From: Candidatus Nomurabacteria bacterium
GTDB taxonomy: Bacteria > Patescibacteriota > Saccharimonadia > Saccharimonadales > Saccharimonadaceae
Length of the DNA: 11,019 bases
Assembly (NCBI GenBank): GCA_031287975.1
Contig: JAITSF010000022.1
Span: forward strand, 1-11,019
Direction: 5' to 3'
Shown here: piece after piece, positions 1 through 5,674 of the stretch
Position numbering within the stretch: the first letter of the stretch is position 1
How the letters are laid out: each line of letters opens with the position of its first letter
The notes under the pieces: generated by a model
Databases searched by the model: none
Seen by the model: only the letters and a program-made list of their open reading frames with translations
Told to the model about the DNA's origin: nothing
Translations under genes and position numbers: made by a program

Positions 1-126
1 ACACGTCTTCCGCCGCAGCGGCATTGAGGGAAGGAAGTCCCAGGCTCGAGTATATGAAAATTTTTTATACTCTAGCCACCTGAATTGTTAAGGGGCATGG
101 GAACTACTAATAGCCCAACGTCCCAC
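1..126 (-). ncRNA. unidentified transcript (non-coding RNA or long leader), runs off the window
   Basis: A near-consensus promoter at 133-161 should start an RNA at about 126 reading leftward. No reading frame is sustained over this stretch. The first ATGs give very short frames that soon stop; only an ATG at 24 stays open to the edge, and it has no Shine-Dalgarno. The RNA would fold: 43-54 pairs with 66-77 (11 of 12 pairs, one mismatch at 47/73) around an 11-base A/T-rich loop at 55-65. No T-run follows the stem, so it is not a terminator. I compared it with the conserved motifs of RNase P RNA, tmRNA, SRP RNA, 6S RNA and the rRNA 5' ends and matched none. It could be a stable RNA, an rRNA operon leader, or the 5' UTR of a gene beyond the window. 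The transcript is inferred from the promoter only. Confidence 0.35.
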
Positions 127-132
127 CTCTCA

Positions 133-161
133 ATTGTAGCATACTTTGTCCGAAAAGTCAA
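133..161 (-). promoter_or_regulatory. sigma70-type promoter firing leftward out of the window
   Basis: The minus strand reads TTGACT (156-161), a 17-base spacer, then TACAAT (133-138), with TGC just before the -10 box, so both -35 and extended -10 elements are present. The predicted start is about 126. It is one of the two strongest-looking promoters in the window and nearly matches the one at 8579-8607. Confidence 0.7.
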
Positions 162-196
162 TACCTCGTATTGCCTCGACTACCATCATTGTCCAT
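158..196 (-). CDS. possible 12-codon micro-ORF after tRNA-Pro(GGG)
   Basis: On the minus strand an AAAGGAG Shine-Dalgarno (203-209) stands 6 bases before an ATG at 196. It opens a 12-codon frame (MDNDGSRGNTRY) ending in TGA at 158-160. That stop lies inside the -35 box of the leftward promoter. The ribosome binding site is one of the best in the window, but so short a frame can arise by chance and no family is recognisable. It would need read-through from tRNA-Pro(GGG) or an unseen promoter. It may be a leader peptide or simply chance. Confidence 0.15.
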   Translation of the reverse strand: MDNDGSRGNTRY

Positions 197-241
197 ACAT
201 ATCTCCTTTCTTCTTTCCAGTCAGTTTACGTAAGAACCTGA

Positions 242-317
242 TGGTCGGGGTAACAAGATTTGAACTTGCGACCTCACGGCCCCCAGCCGTGCGCGCTACC
301 AACTGCGCCACACCCCG
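242..317 (-). tRNA. tRNA-Pro (anticodon GGG)
   Basis: The minus strand folds as a 76-nt cloverleaf: acceptor CGGGGTG/TACCCCG with a closing G-U pair, D-stem GCGC/GCGC, anticodon stem CACGG/CCGTG with loop CTGGGGG (anticodon GGG, reading CCC and CCU), T-stem GCAAG/CTTGT with loop TTCAAAT, discriminator A and an encoded CCA (242-244). C1-G72 is the usual proline identity pair. It has its own likely extended -10 promoter to the right (326-334). No intrinsic terminator is evident downstream. Confidence 0.95.
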
Positions 318-325
318 ATAGACCT

Positions 326-334
326 ATCGTAACA
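326..334 (-). promoter_or_regulatory. extended -10 promoter of tRNA-Pro(GGG)
   Basis: The minus strand reads TGT then TACGAT (326-331), 8 bases before the mature tRNA 5' end at 317. No -35 box is recognisable. It is back to back with the promoter of the gene at 360; the two TG elements form the ends of the dyad 333-346 (arms CACAAA/TTTGTG). Confidence 0.45.
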
Positions 335-344
335 CAAAAATTTG

Positions 345-353
345 TGATATACT
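345..353 (+). promoter_or_regulatory. extended -10 promoter, probably leaderless, of the 129-aa membrane protein gene
   Basis: TGA plus TATACT (348-353) ends 6 bases before the ATG at 360, so the expected transcription start falls on or next to the start codon. There is no Shine-Dalgarno in the few bases between, and no convincing -35 box. Confidence 0.6.
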
Positions 354-359
354 ATTGTT

Positions 360-749
360 ATGAGTGCCAAAAAAAGATCCCCTGGAAAAGGCTGGTTGAT
401 CGCTGGTGTTATTATGATTTGTTTTGGTATTTTTGAGGCTTTCGGTTCGACTTTATCTAATATGGATCGACCAAGCAGCGATTATGCAGCGGCCGGTTCG
501 ATATTAGCGCTAATTGGTTTGCTCTTTCTGGCTATCTCGGTAGTTACTCGCTTGATCCATCGCCGTTACGGCGACACAGATGGCGACAACTTCGCCAACG
601 ATGGGTTGTCCGCAACCAAAACTCAACGAACCGAAATTTTGGAAATCATGCAAGCCAAAGGTGTATTTTGGGACCCCAAAACTAAGATAACTCAAAGCGA
701 AGCGCGAAAAATTATTCGTGAACACAAAAAAGTCGGCTCAAAAAAATAA
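360..749 (+). CDS. small two-TM membrane protein of unknown function
   Basis: 129 residues, family not recognised. A basic N-terminus (KKRSPGK) leads into hydrophobic helix 1 (about 11-29). A short loop of about 15 residues (30-43) and helix 2 (about 44-64) follow, then a mostly polar 65-residue tail with acidic and basic patches (RLIHRRYGDTDGD) and a predicted helical end (EILEIMQAK, SEARKIIREHKK). The likely topology is both ends in the cytoplasm. The ATG is favoured because an extended -10 box sits 6 bases upstream, implying leaderless translation. It is the only plus-strand gene in the left three quarters of the window, and its TAA directly abuts the stop of the convergent L,D-transpeptidase gene with no base between. 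Function cannot be assigned. A role beside the wall enzyme would be guesswork, because convergent genes are not co-transcribed. Confidence 0.8.
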   Translation: MSAKKRSPGKGWLIAGVIMICFGIFEAFGSTLSNMDRPSSDYAAAGSILALIGLLFLAISVVTRLIHRRYGDTDGDNFANDGLSATKTQRTEILEIMQAKGVFWDPKTKITQSEARKIIREHKKVGSKK

Positions 750-781
750 CTAATAGTGTACCACAACCCTCGTGCCGACTT
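730..781. terminator. possible long-loop inverted repeat between convergent genes
   Basis: AAGTCGGC at 730-737 pairs perfectly with GCCGACTT at 774-781, spanning both stop codons. On the minus strand the 3' arm runs into six T's, as in an intrinsic terminator for the L,D-transpeptidase gene. The 36-base loop is unusually long, so this is only a weak candidate. Confidence 0.2.
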
Positions 782-2243
782 CGGCAAAGTCGTAAACTTT
801 TTTGGCGTCCGCTTCAAACATATTGACACAGCCGTGGCTGATTCGCGAACGCACATTTCCGCCCAACCACGACGCGGTATGGAAAGCATAGCCGCCTGGC
901 CCCCAATACGTTACCCATTTGACACCCGGAATGCTGTAATAGGCATTATCGCCGACTTCCACTCCAGCCGTTCCGCCAGTCATCGTCTGAATCGGAAACT
1001 TCAAGAAAACTCGAAACGACCCAACGATTGTCGGCGTTGACGGCTTGCCATTGGCGGTGTTACTGGTGCTCCATAGCTGACTAGCGCCGTTCCACAGCGT
1101 CAGTGTGAAAGTCGATACATTATATTCAATCCACCGATTGTCTTCGGTAACGATTTTTTCGGTTTCAAACGGCGTTTCGACCAGTTTCATGTCAGCGTTC
1201 AAAGTTGCTCCGTCGACCAAAGCTTGCTTTATCTCGCCGACCAACCAATTGATATCGCTCGGCGCCATACCGTTCTTGCCGGCGGTTATTACCATCAAAG
1301 TTTCGCCGTCTTTGTTTACCAAAAGCTTTTCTGCTACCGGCGAACCAGACACCGACGGCGTCAATTTTTGATCCAAGAAAGTTTTAATTTTGTCGTCGCT
1401 GAAATTCACATCAAACTTTCCGGTTTCCGTATTCGGCGTAAACTCAAAAAACGCCGCAATATCCCACGGATCAATAAAGTACAAAACTTTGCCGTCATGT
1501 ATCATATTAAGTCGCAACTTCAGCCGCTCGTTTGCGTAATCACGCGCTTCGATAGCGTTTTCATCGCTGACTGTTGGGCTGGCTTCGCTCAAATTTACAT
1601 TTTGGATAACCTCGCGCGGGTGGCTGAGAACGTCGTTGATTGTCGGCATAACACTTTCCAAACTGATAATTTTACCGTCCTTACCAGATACAATTTCAAA
1701 AGCTTTTAGGTTATTTTTATAAGCCACAATCGGCTCGCTTATAGGGGTAGATATGGCGTAAAATTGCCCGTTTAAGTACTCTTGAACAACTTTTTTATCT
1801 ATTTGAACTATTAAATCATTTTCCTTTTTTATAAATGGATTAAACTTGGCGAAAATATTTCTTTCGTTGCCGGTATCCAACACCTTTTGAGCCGTAGCGT
1901 CGGCGTCTAAATTAACGCCCAGTTCCGGCAAAGTCGCGCGGACTATGACGTCCGAACTTGTTAAAGTCAGCTTGATTTTCTCAAATTCTTTCTCGGCGAT
2001 TTTCTTTATTTCGCTGGGAGTTTTGCCGCTAACTTCTACTCCCACCAAAAACGACGCTGGCGCAGCTTTCTCGCCGTACGATATAGCGTAAGCACTGCTG
2101 GCAGCCACAAAAACCAACAGTAACGCCGCCAATGTCGCAAAAGTAATCGCTCGGTGCTTGTGCTGGCGAACCGGATCTTGGCTGTATTTATTGTGCAACT
2201 TCGCCAAGTTCTGGCGGTAGCCGTCTTTCATGCTCTCAAACAT
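750..2243 (-). CDS. membrane-anchored L,D-transpeptidase (YkuD) with PG_binding_4-type N-terminal part
   Basis: 497 residues. L,D-transpeptidases make 3-3 peptidoglycan cross-links, or attach groups to the wall, outside the membrane. A cytoplasmic tail of about 32 residues (KHKHR-like basic end) precedes one TM helix (about 33-53), so it is probably a type II anchored enzyme. Residues about 65-360 resemble two PG_binding_4-type repeats (VGVEVSGKTPSEI is the usual entry motif of the first). The YkuD domain spans about 371-497, with the catalytic H455...S469-H470-G471-C472 signature (SHGCVNM), so the active site looks intact. The ATG has an extended -10 box 6 bases upstream and no Shine-Dalgarno. 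It is flanked by tRNA-Pro(TGG) upstream and a convergent small membrane protein gene downstream. The domain call is confident; the exact reaction (cross-linking or protein anchoring) is not determined here. Confidence 0.93.
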   Translation of the reverse strand: MFESMKDGYRQNLAKLHNKYSQDPVRQHKHRAITFATLAALLLVFVAASSAYAISYGEKAAPASFLVGVEVSGKTPSEIKKIAEKEFEKIKLTLTSSDVIVRATLPELGVNLDADATAQKVLDTGNERNIFAKFNPFIKKENDLIVQIDKKVVQEYLNGQFYAISTPISEPIVAYKNNLKAFEIVSGKDGKIISLESVMPTINDVLSHPREVIQNVNLSEASPTVSDENAIEARDYANERLKLRLNMIHDGKVLYFIDPWDIAAFFEFTPNTETGKFDVNFSDDKIKTFLDQKLTPSVSGSPVAEKLLVNKDGETLMVITAGKNGMAPSDINWLVGEIKQALVDGATLNADMKLVETPFETEKIVTEDNRWIEYNVSTFTLTLWNGASQLWSTSNTANGKPSTPTIVGSFRVFLKFPIQTMTGGTAGVEVGDNAYYSIPGVKWVTYWGPGGYAFHTASWLGGNVRSRISHGCVNMFEADAKKVYDFAEVGTRVVVHY

Positions 2244-2249
2244 AGTGTA

Positions 2250-2258
2250 ATTATATCA
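2250..2258 (-). promoter_or_regulatory. extended -10 promoter of the L,D-transpeptidase gene (leaderless)
   Basis: The minus strand reads TGA then a perfect TATAAT (2250-2255), ending 6 bases before the ATG at 2243. No Shine-Dalgarno fits in between. No -35 box is evident. It sits in the 43-base gap after tRNA-Pro(TGG), so the gene can be transcribed alone. Confidence 0.7.
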
Positions 2259-2286
2259 TATCTAAAGATATTAAACAAAAACAAAA

Positions 2287-2364
2287 TGGTCGGGGTGAGA
2301 GGACTCGAACCTCCGACCTCCGCGTCCCAAACGCGGCGCGCTAGCCTGGCTGCGCCACACCCCG
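2287..2364 (-). tRNA. tRNA-Pro (anticodon TGG)
   Basis: The minus strand folds as a 78-nt cloverleaf: acceptor CGGGGTG/CACCCCG, D-stem GCGC/GCGC with a 10-base loop, anticodon stem CCGCG/CGCGG with loop TTTGGGA (anticodon UGG), T-stem GGAGG/CCTCT with loop TTCGAGT, discriminator A and encoded CCA (2287-2289). It is the second proline tRNA in 2.1 kb and shares its first 15 bases with tRNA-Pro(GGG). It lies between ftsA and the L,D-transpeptidase gene, with its own promoter at 2379-2387. Confidence 0.96.
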
Positions 2365-2378
2365 ATGTGTGCTGATTT

Positions 2379-2387
2379 ATTATAGCA
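2379..2387 (-). promoter_or_regulatory. extended -10 promoter of tRNA-Pro(TGG)
   Basis: The minus strand reads TGC then TATAAT (2379-2384), 14 bases before the mature tRNA 5' end at 2364. This leaves a 5' leader of about 8 bases for RNase P. It begins only 2 bases after the ftsA stop codon. No -35 box is visible. Confidence 0.65.
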
Positions 2388-2389
2388 TA

Positions 2390-3586
2390 TTATTTACCGG
2401 ACTTTTTGAAAAACCATTTTTTGGCTTTTTTCGGTTTCATAACAGCAATGTCGTCTTTAATATCGACAATCATTAAACCCAGCGCTGTCGACCAAGCCGG
2501 TCCGCTAACCTTGTCGCCTAGTCCACCAAATTTATGCATTTCGCTAACTTTGGCGTTTAGCTTCATAACTTCCTTAGCGCACTCGGCGATTCCGGTCAAC
2601 TCTGCGCCACCGCCCGTCAACACTACTCCGCCCGGCAATTTAGCATAGCGATCAACTCGCCGCAACTCTAAATTCACCAACTCAAAAATCTCTTCCATAC
2701 GCGCTTCAACGATTTGATCAACCAAAGCCGTTTCAAAATAATGATCACGACCGTCTGCCATAATTTTTATCCGTCCGGATTTGCGGCGCTGACTGGCAGC
2801 CGCCACCGCGTAATCGACTTTGACTTTTTCGGCAATTTCGAGATCGGTCCGCAGCCCAATCGCCAAATCATTAGTAACATTATTCCCACCCACCGGCAAA
2901 ATCGCTGTGTGGTACAGTTCACCTTCGTCGTAAATTATAATATTAGTCGTCGTGCCGCCGATATCAACACAAACAACACCATTTTCTTTTTGATTGCGCG
3001 AAAGCGTAGTTTGCGCCGCCGCCAAACCGCTCGGCAAAATTGTAGTTTTCGGTAGCTCCACCAAGTCAAAAACCTTTTCTAAATTGTTAATGTGCGGCGT
3101 CAGCCCCGAAATAATGTATGAGTCAACTTCCAAACGCAACCCCGACATACCAATCGGATCTTTAATATTAGTTTGCCCGCCCAGAATAAATCCGCGGGTC
3201 GTAATATCCAAAATTTCGCGGTTGTCGCCCAGTTGGATCAACGAAGCATCCTGTTCCACTCGCCGCACGTCCTCCGGCATAACCTCCCGACCTGTTACAG
3301 CAATCGCGCCGTGTGAAGTCTGACCGACAATATGTGCGCCGTTTATACTAACAGTAGCGCTGACGATGTGATAGCTCGCCATTTTTTCCGCCCCCGACAG
3401 CGCCTTGTCCAAGGCAGCCGCAGTTTGATCGATACTAATAATCGTGCCTTTGCGCATACCGGAATTTTTAACCTCGCTAAACCCAACAATAATTGGCCTG
3501 TTCTTGCCCTCAGCCATTCCAATCGCCACCCGCACCGAATTTGTGCCGATATCAATTCCAACGCCGTAGTGATTTTCGCCTTGCAT
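2390..3586 (-). CDS. ftsA: cell division protein FtsA
   Basis: 398 residues, close to the usual FtsA length. FtsA is an actin-like ATPase that ties FtsZ filaments to the membrane. The phosphate-1 loop is GVGIDIGTNSVRVAIG (8-23); the 1C/SHS2 region covers about 83-160; SGLAAAQTTL is at 186-195; the phosphate-2 loop VCVDIGGTTTN is at 205-215; the adenosine motif LTGGGAEL is at 323-330. The tail KKAKKWFFKKSGK (386-398) is basic with an aromatic face, as expected of the FtsA membrane-targeting helix. The start is fixed by the phosphate-1 loop beginning at residue 8. The gene follows map by 21 bases and has its own -10 box in that gap. Unusually, no ftsZ follows: the next genes are tRNA-Pro and an L,D-transpeptidase gene. 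PilM/MreB relatives share the fold, but the SHS2 region and C-terminal helix favour FtsA. Confidence 0.93.
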   Translation of the reverse strand: MQGENHYGVGIDIGTNSVRVAIGMAEGKNRPIIVGFSEVKNSGMRKGTIISIDQTAAALDKALSGAEKMASYHIVSATVSINGAHIVGQTSHGAIAVTGREVMPEDVRRVEQDASLIQLGDNREILDITTRGFILGGQTNIKDPIGMSGLRLEVDSYIISGLTPHINNLEKVFDLVELPKTTILPSGLAAAQTTLSRNQKENGVVCVDIGGTTTNIIIYDEGELYHTAILPVGGNNVTNDLAIGLRTDLEIAEKVKVDYAVAAASQRRKSGRIKIMADGRDHYFETALVDQIVEARMEEIFELVNLELRRVDRYAKLPGGVVLTGGGAELTGIAECAKEVMKLNAKVSEMHKFGGLGDKVSGPAWSTALGLMIVDIKDDIAVMKPKKAKKWFFKKSGK

Positions 3587-3592
3587 ATTATT

Positions 3593-3601
3593 ATATTAGC
3601 A
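3593..3601 (-). promoter_or_regulatory. -10 promoter of ftsA (leaderless)
   Basis: The minus strand reads TGC then TAATAT (3593-3598), 6 bases before the ATG at 3586. An overlapping TATAAT (3590-3595) is only 3 bases away and gives no workable start site for the full gene. There is no Shine-Dalgarno. Read-through from map is also possible, since only 21 bases separate the genes. Confidence 0.45.
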
Positions 3602-3607
3602 CAAACT

Positions 3608-4363
3608 TTATAGTGTCGTCAAAATCTCGCAACCGTCTTCTGTTACTAAAATCGTATGTTCCATATGCGCCGCCAAACTGCCGTCCCTAGTCCGAAAAGT
3701 CCAGCCGTCGCTGTCCTGCACCACCGCGTCGCCGCCCAAAGTTACCATTGGCTCGATACAAATCGTGTCGCCCACCTGTACCATTGACCCGCGCCCGCGT
3801 GTCCCATAATTTGGAATATCCGGATCCATATGAACCGCCTCGCCGATTCCATGCCCAGCCAAATCCCGCACAATCCCACACTTAGCCTTGTCTAAAACTT
3901 CCTCAACCGCCGCGCCAATATCGCCAACATGAAAAGTCCCTTTAGCTTGCGCAATTCCAGCCTGAAGCGCTCGTTCGGTCGCACTTAACAAATGTTTTTT
4001 AGCGCCGGTCGGCTTGTCCTCGCCCACCACCACAGTAAAAGCCGAATCAACATTCATACCTTTATAAGTTATTACCAAATCAAAACTAACCACATCGCCC
4101 AGCTCCAAAAAAGCCTTAGTCGGCACACCATGAACCACTTCATCATTTGTCGAAATGCAAATCGCGCCCGGAAAATTAATTTCGGGCGTTTTATAAGTTA
4201 CAATCGCGCCGTGTTTTTTAATCTGATGCTCAACCCACTTATCTAAAAACAGCTCGCTGACACCCGGTTTAATTTGCTCTTTCAAATCCGCAAAAATTTG
4301 CGCCATGATTTTCCCGCCGCGACGCATCGCTTCAATTTGATAGTCAGTTTTCGGCGGCTGCAT
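3608..4363 (-). CDS. map: type I methionine aminopeptidase
   Basis: 251 residues, typical of type I enzymes. It removes the initiator methionine from new proteins in the cytoplasm. The five metal ligands line up as D95 (SFDLV), D106 (NVDSA), H171 (GHGIG), E204 (CIEPM) and E235 (MEHT), with the substrate-binding histidine at H78 (VVHGVP). There is no N-terminal zinc-finger extension. The start codon overlaps the adk stop by one base (TAATG), with AGAGGA a few bases upstream, so translation is probably coupled to adk. adk-map is an old pairing known from the spc ribosomal protein operon, but secY and the ribosomal genes are absent here. All key residues are present, so I expect an active enzyme. 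Confidence 0.97.
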   Translation of the reverse strand: MQPPKTDYQIEAMRRGGKIMAQIFADLKEQIKPGVSELFLDKWVEHQIKKHGAIVTYKTPEINFPGAICISTNDEVVHGVPTKAFLELGDVVSFDLVITYKGMNVDSAFTVVVGEDKPTGAKKHLLSATERALQAGIAQAKGTFHVGDIGAAVEEVLDKAKCGIVRDLAGHGIGEAVHMDPDIPNYGTRGRGSMVQVGDTICIEPMVTLGGDAVVQDSDGWTFRTRDGSLAAHMEHTILVTEDGCEILTTL

Positions 4364-4914
4364 TATTCCTCTCGTTCCAATTTCGCTTCGCTTAAAGCCA
4401 CATCAATCCTGTCATGCACTTCGCCGACCGTGCCAATACCATCAACCACTTTCACAATCACACCATTCTTTTTTAGAAAATCTATAATCGGTTCAGTTTC
4501 AAAATTATATTGTTCAATTCGTTTTTTAATAATTTCCGGACTGTCTTCCATTCGACCACGTAAATGCAAACGATTATAAATCTCATCGCTATCAACCCGA
4601 AGAACCACCAAAGCCGACACTTTAGCGCCGTATTTTAGCAATTCTTCAGCCTGTTCAATGCGCCGAGGATAACCGTCCAAAATTATATGATCCAATCCGT
4701 CGAGATTCAAAGCTTTGTCGATATGCCGAAAAACCAACCGGTTAATGTAATCATCAGACACTAATTTACCCTCGCTCAAAATCGCCATAGTTTCCGGATC
4801 AGAGATATCGCGCAACAACTGCCCTGTCGAAATCCAACGCCAACCATGGCGCGCTGCCATCAGCTGCCCTTGCATGCTTTTGCCAGAACCAGTCGGCCCA
4901 AAAAATAAAATCAT
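4363..4914 (-). CDS. adk: adenylate kinase / nucleoside monophosphate kinase (short LID)
   Basis: 183 residues. Adenylate kinases interconvert AMP, ATP and ADP. The P-loop GPTGSGKS is at 6-13 with K12; the NMP-site motif STGQLLRD is at 29-36; DGYPRR is at 80-85; the LID arginines follow in LRGRMEDSPEIIKKR (118-132). The LID is the short form, without the extra domain or zinc cysteines of long bacterial Adk, so specificity among AMP, UMP and CMP cannot be settled from sequence. AMP is favoured by the link to map. The start is right because the P-loop begins four residues in. A TGG+TACAAT box lies 7 bases before the ATG and no Shine-Dalgarno is present. It is the first gene of an adk-map(-ftsA) unit, 37 bases downstream of yqeY. 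Confidence 0.92.
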   Translation of the reverse strand: MILFFGPTGSGKSMQGQLMAARHGWRWISTGQLLRDISDPETMAILSEGKLVSDDYINRLVFRHIDKALNLDGLDHIILDGYPRRIEQAEELLKYGAKVSALVVLRVDSDEIYNRLHLRGRMEDSPEIIKKRIEQYNFETEPIIDFLKKNGVIVKVVDGIGTVGEVHDRIDVALSEAKLEREE

Positions 4915-4921
4915 ACTAACG

Positions 4922-4930
4922 ATTGTACCA
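4922..4930 (-). promoter_or_regulatory. extended -10 promoter of adk (leaderless)
   Basis: The minus strand reads TGG then TACAAT (4922-4927), ending 7 bases before the ATG at 4914, with no Shine-Dalgarno between. The -35 position holds only a weak TTTAAT. The yqeY-adk gap is A/T-rich and has no terminator hairpin. Confidence 0.55.
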
Positions 4931-4951
4931 CTTTTTTATTCAGTATTAAAT

Positions 4952-5401
4952 TTAATTTAACAATTCTTTAACAATTTTAGCAATCAGCGCGCCGTCGCCG
5001 CGAGTACCGACTTCCTTTTTGATATCGCCGATAGCTCGCCCCATATCCTTAATAGAAAACCCACCGGTCGAAATTACCCGCTCAGCAATCTGCCGCAACT
5101 CGTCCTCGCTCAGCGGCTCCGGCAAAAACTTCGCCAAAACCTCGCGCTCCGCCAGCTCTTTCTCAGCACGAGCCTTGTCTCCAGCGGCGGTGTAAATTTC
5201 AATCGAATCATCACGCTGCTTAACTTGCCGAGCGATAACTTTCTCAATTTCCTCATCGCTTAGCCCTTCGTCGCGCTTGATTTGCTTGATTTCTTCGTTC
5301 AAAATCGCCGATTTCAAATCACGCAGCACACCCGTCAAAAACTCGTCGCGCGCCAACATAGCGGATTTCAGTTTCGCCGCAATATCTTCCTTAACACTCA
5401 T
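4952..5401 (-). CDS. yqeY: GatB/YqeY domain protein
   Basis: 149 residues, the usual length. YqeY proteins are related to the C-terminal tail domain of GatB, the tRNA-dependent amidotransferase subunit that contacts tRNA; the role of the free-standing form is not firmly known. The N-terminal helical part has the typical start (VKEDIAAKLKSAMLARDEFLTGVLRDLKSAILNEEI). The middle has ARQVKQRDDSIEIYTAAGDKARAEKELAERE, the end KDMGRAIGDIKKEVGTRGDGALIAKIVKELL; all are family-typical. A GGAGG Shine-Dalgarno (5408-5412) stands 6 bases before the ATG. The gene begins 18 bases after the rpsU stop, a pairing seen in many bacteria, so the two are probably one transcript. Confidence 0.94.
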   Translation of the reverse strand: MSVKEDIAAKLKSAMLARDEFLTGVLRDLKSAILNEEIKQIKRDEGLSDEEIEKVIARQVKQRDDSIEIYTAAGDKARAEKELAEREVLAKFLPEPLSEDELRQIAERVISTGGFSIKDMGRAIGDIKKEVGTRGDGALIAKIVKELLN

Positions 5402-5419
5402 CTTCTCCCTCCCGCAAAA

Positions 5420-5641
5420 CTATTTCGTCAAACCCATTTTAATAGCTAAAATCTTCTTGTTTTGCCGATTCCGGTTGATAATAGCTTTCTTGCGTCGCTC
5501 AATTTTGCTAATCGGTTTCGAAAACCGCTCGACTGATTTGGCTTTCGCAATCACACCCGACTGCAAAACCCGCCGATTAAACCGACGAATAATATTCTCA
5601 TTCGCCTCTTTTTCGTCTTTTCTGGTTACTTGTATACTCAT
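5420..5641 (-). CDS. rpsU: 30S ribosomal protein S21
   Basis: 73 residues, strongly basic. S21 binds the 30S platform near the 3' end of 16S rRNA, close to the anti-Shine-Dalgarno region. The family pattern is clear in the first half (a short strand, then ENIIRRFNRRVLQSGVIAKAKSVERFSKP) and is followed by a basic tail (ERRKKAIINRNRQNKK). The ATG is the natural start for the family, and a TGA+TAGTAT box lies 8 bases upstream without a Shine-Dalgarno. It leads the rpsU-yqeY pair and starts 33 bases after the end of recJ. The apparent leaderless start is noteworthy, because S21 in other bacteria promotes Shine-Dalgarno recognition. Confidence 0.95.
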   Translation of the reverse strand: MSIQVTRKDEKEANENIIRRFNRRVLQSGVIAKAKSVERFSKPISKIERRKKAIINRNRQNKKILAIKMGLTK

Positions 5642-5649
5642 ATCAGACC

Positions 5650-5658
5650 ATACTATCA
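5650..5658 (-). promoter_or_regulatory. extended -10 promoter of rpsU (near-leaderless)
   Basis: The minus strand reads TGA then TAGTAT (5650-5655), 8 bases before the ATG at 5641. The predicted start lies within 0-2 bases of the ATG. No purine-rich ribosome binding site is present. Confidence 0.5.
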
Positions 5659-5674
5659 GAAACTGCCCGCTTTT

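Noticed and set aside
25..50. Plus-strand GGAAGTCCCAGGCTC resembles the P4 region (CR-I) of RNase P RNA
   Set aside because: The rest of an RNase P RNA, including the ACAGAA region, does not follow before tRNA-Pro, and the strong promoter here points the other way.
85..321. 78-residue plus-strand frame containing VGVTRFELATSRPP
   Set aside because: Its second half is the antisense reading of tRNA-Pro(GGG), a well-known false protein; the first half crosses the leftward promoter.
2154..2375. 73-residue plus-strand frame containing VGVRGLEPPTSASQ
   Set aside because: It is the antisense reading of tRNA-Pro(TGG) and the start of the L,D-transpeptidase gene.
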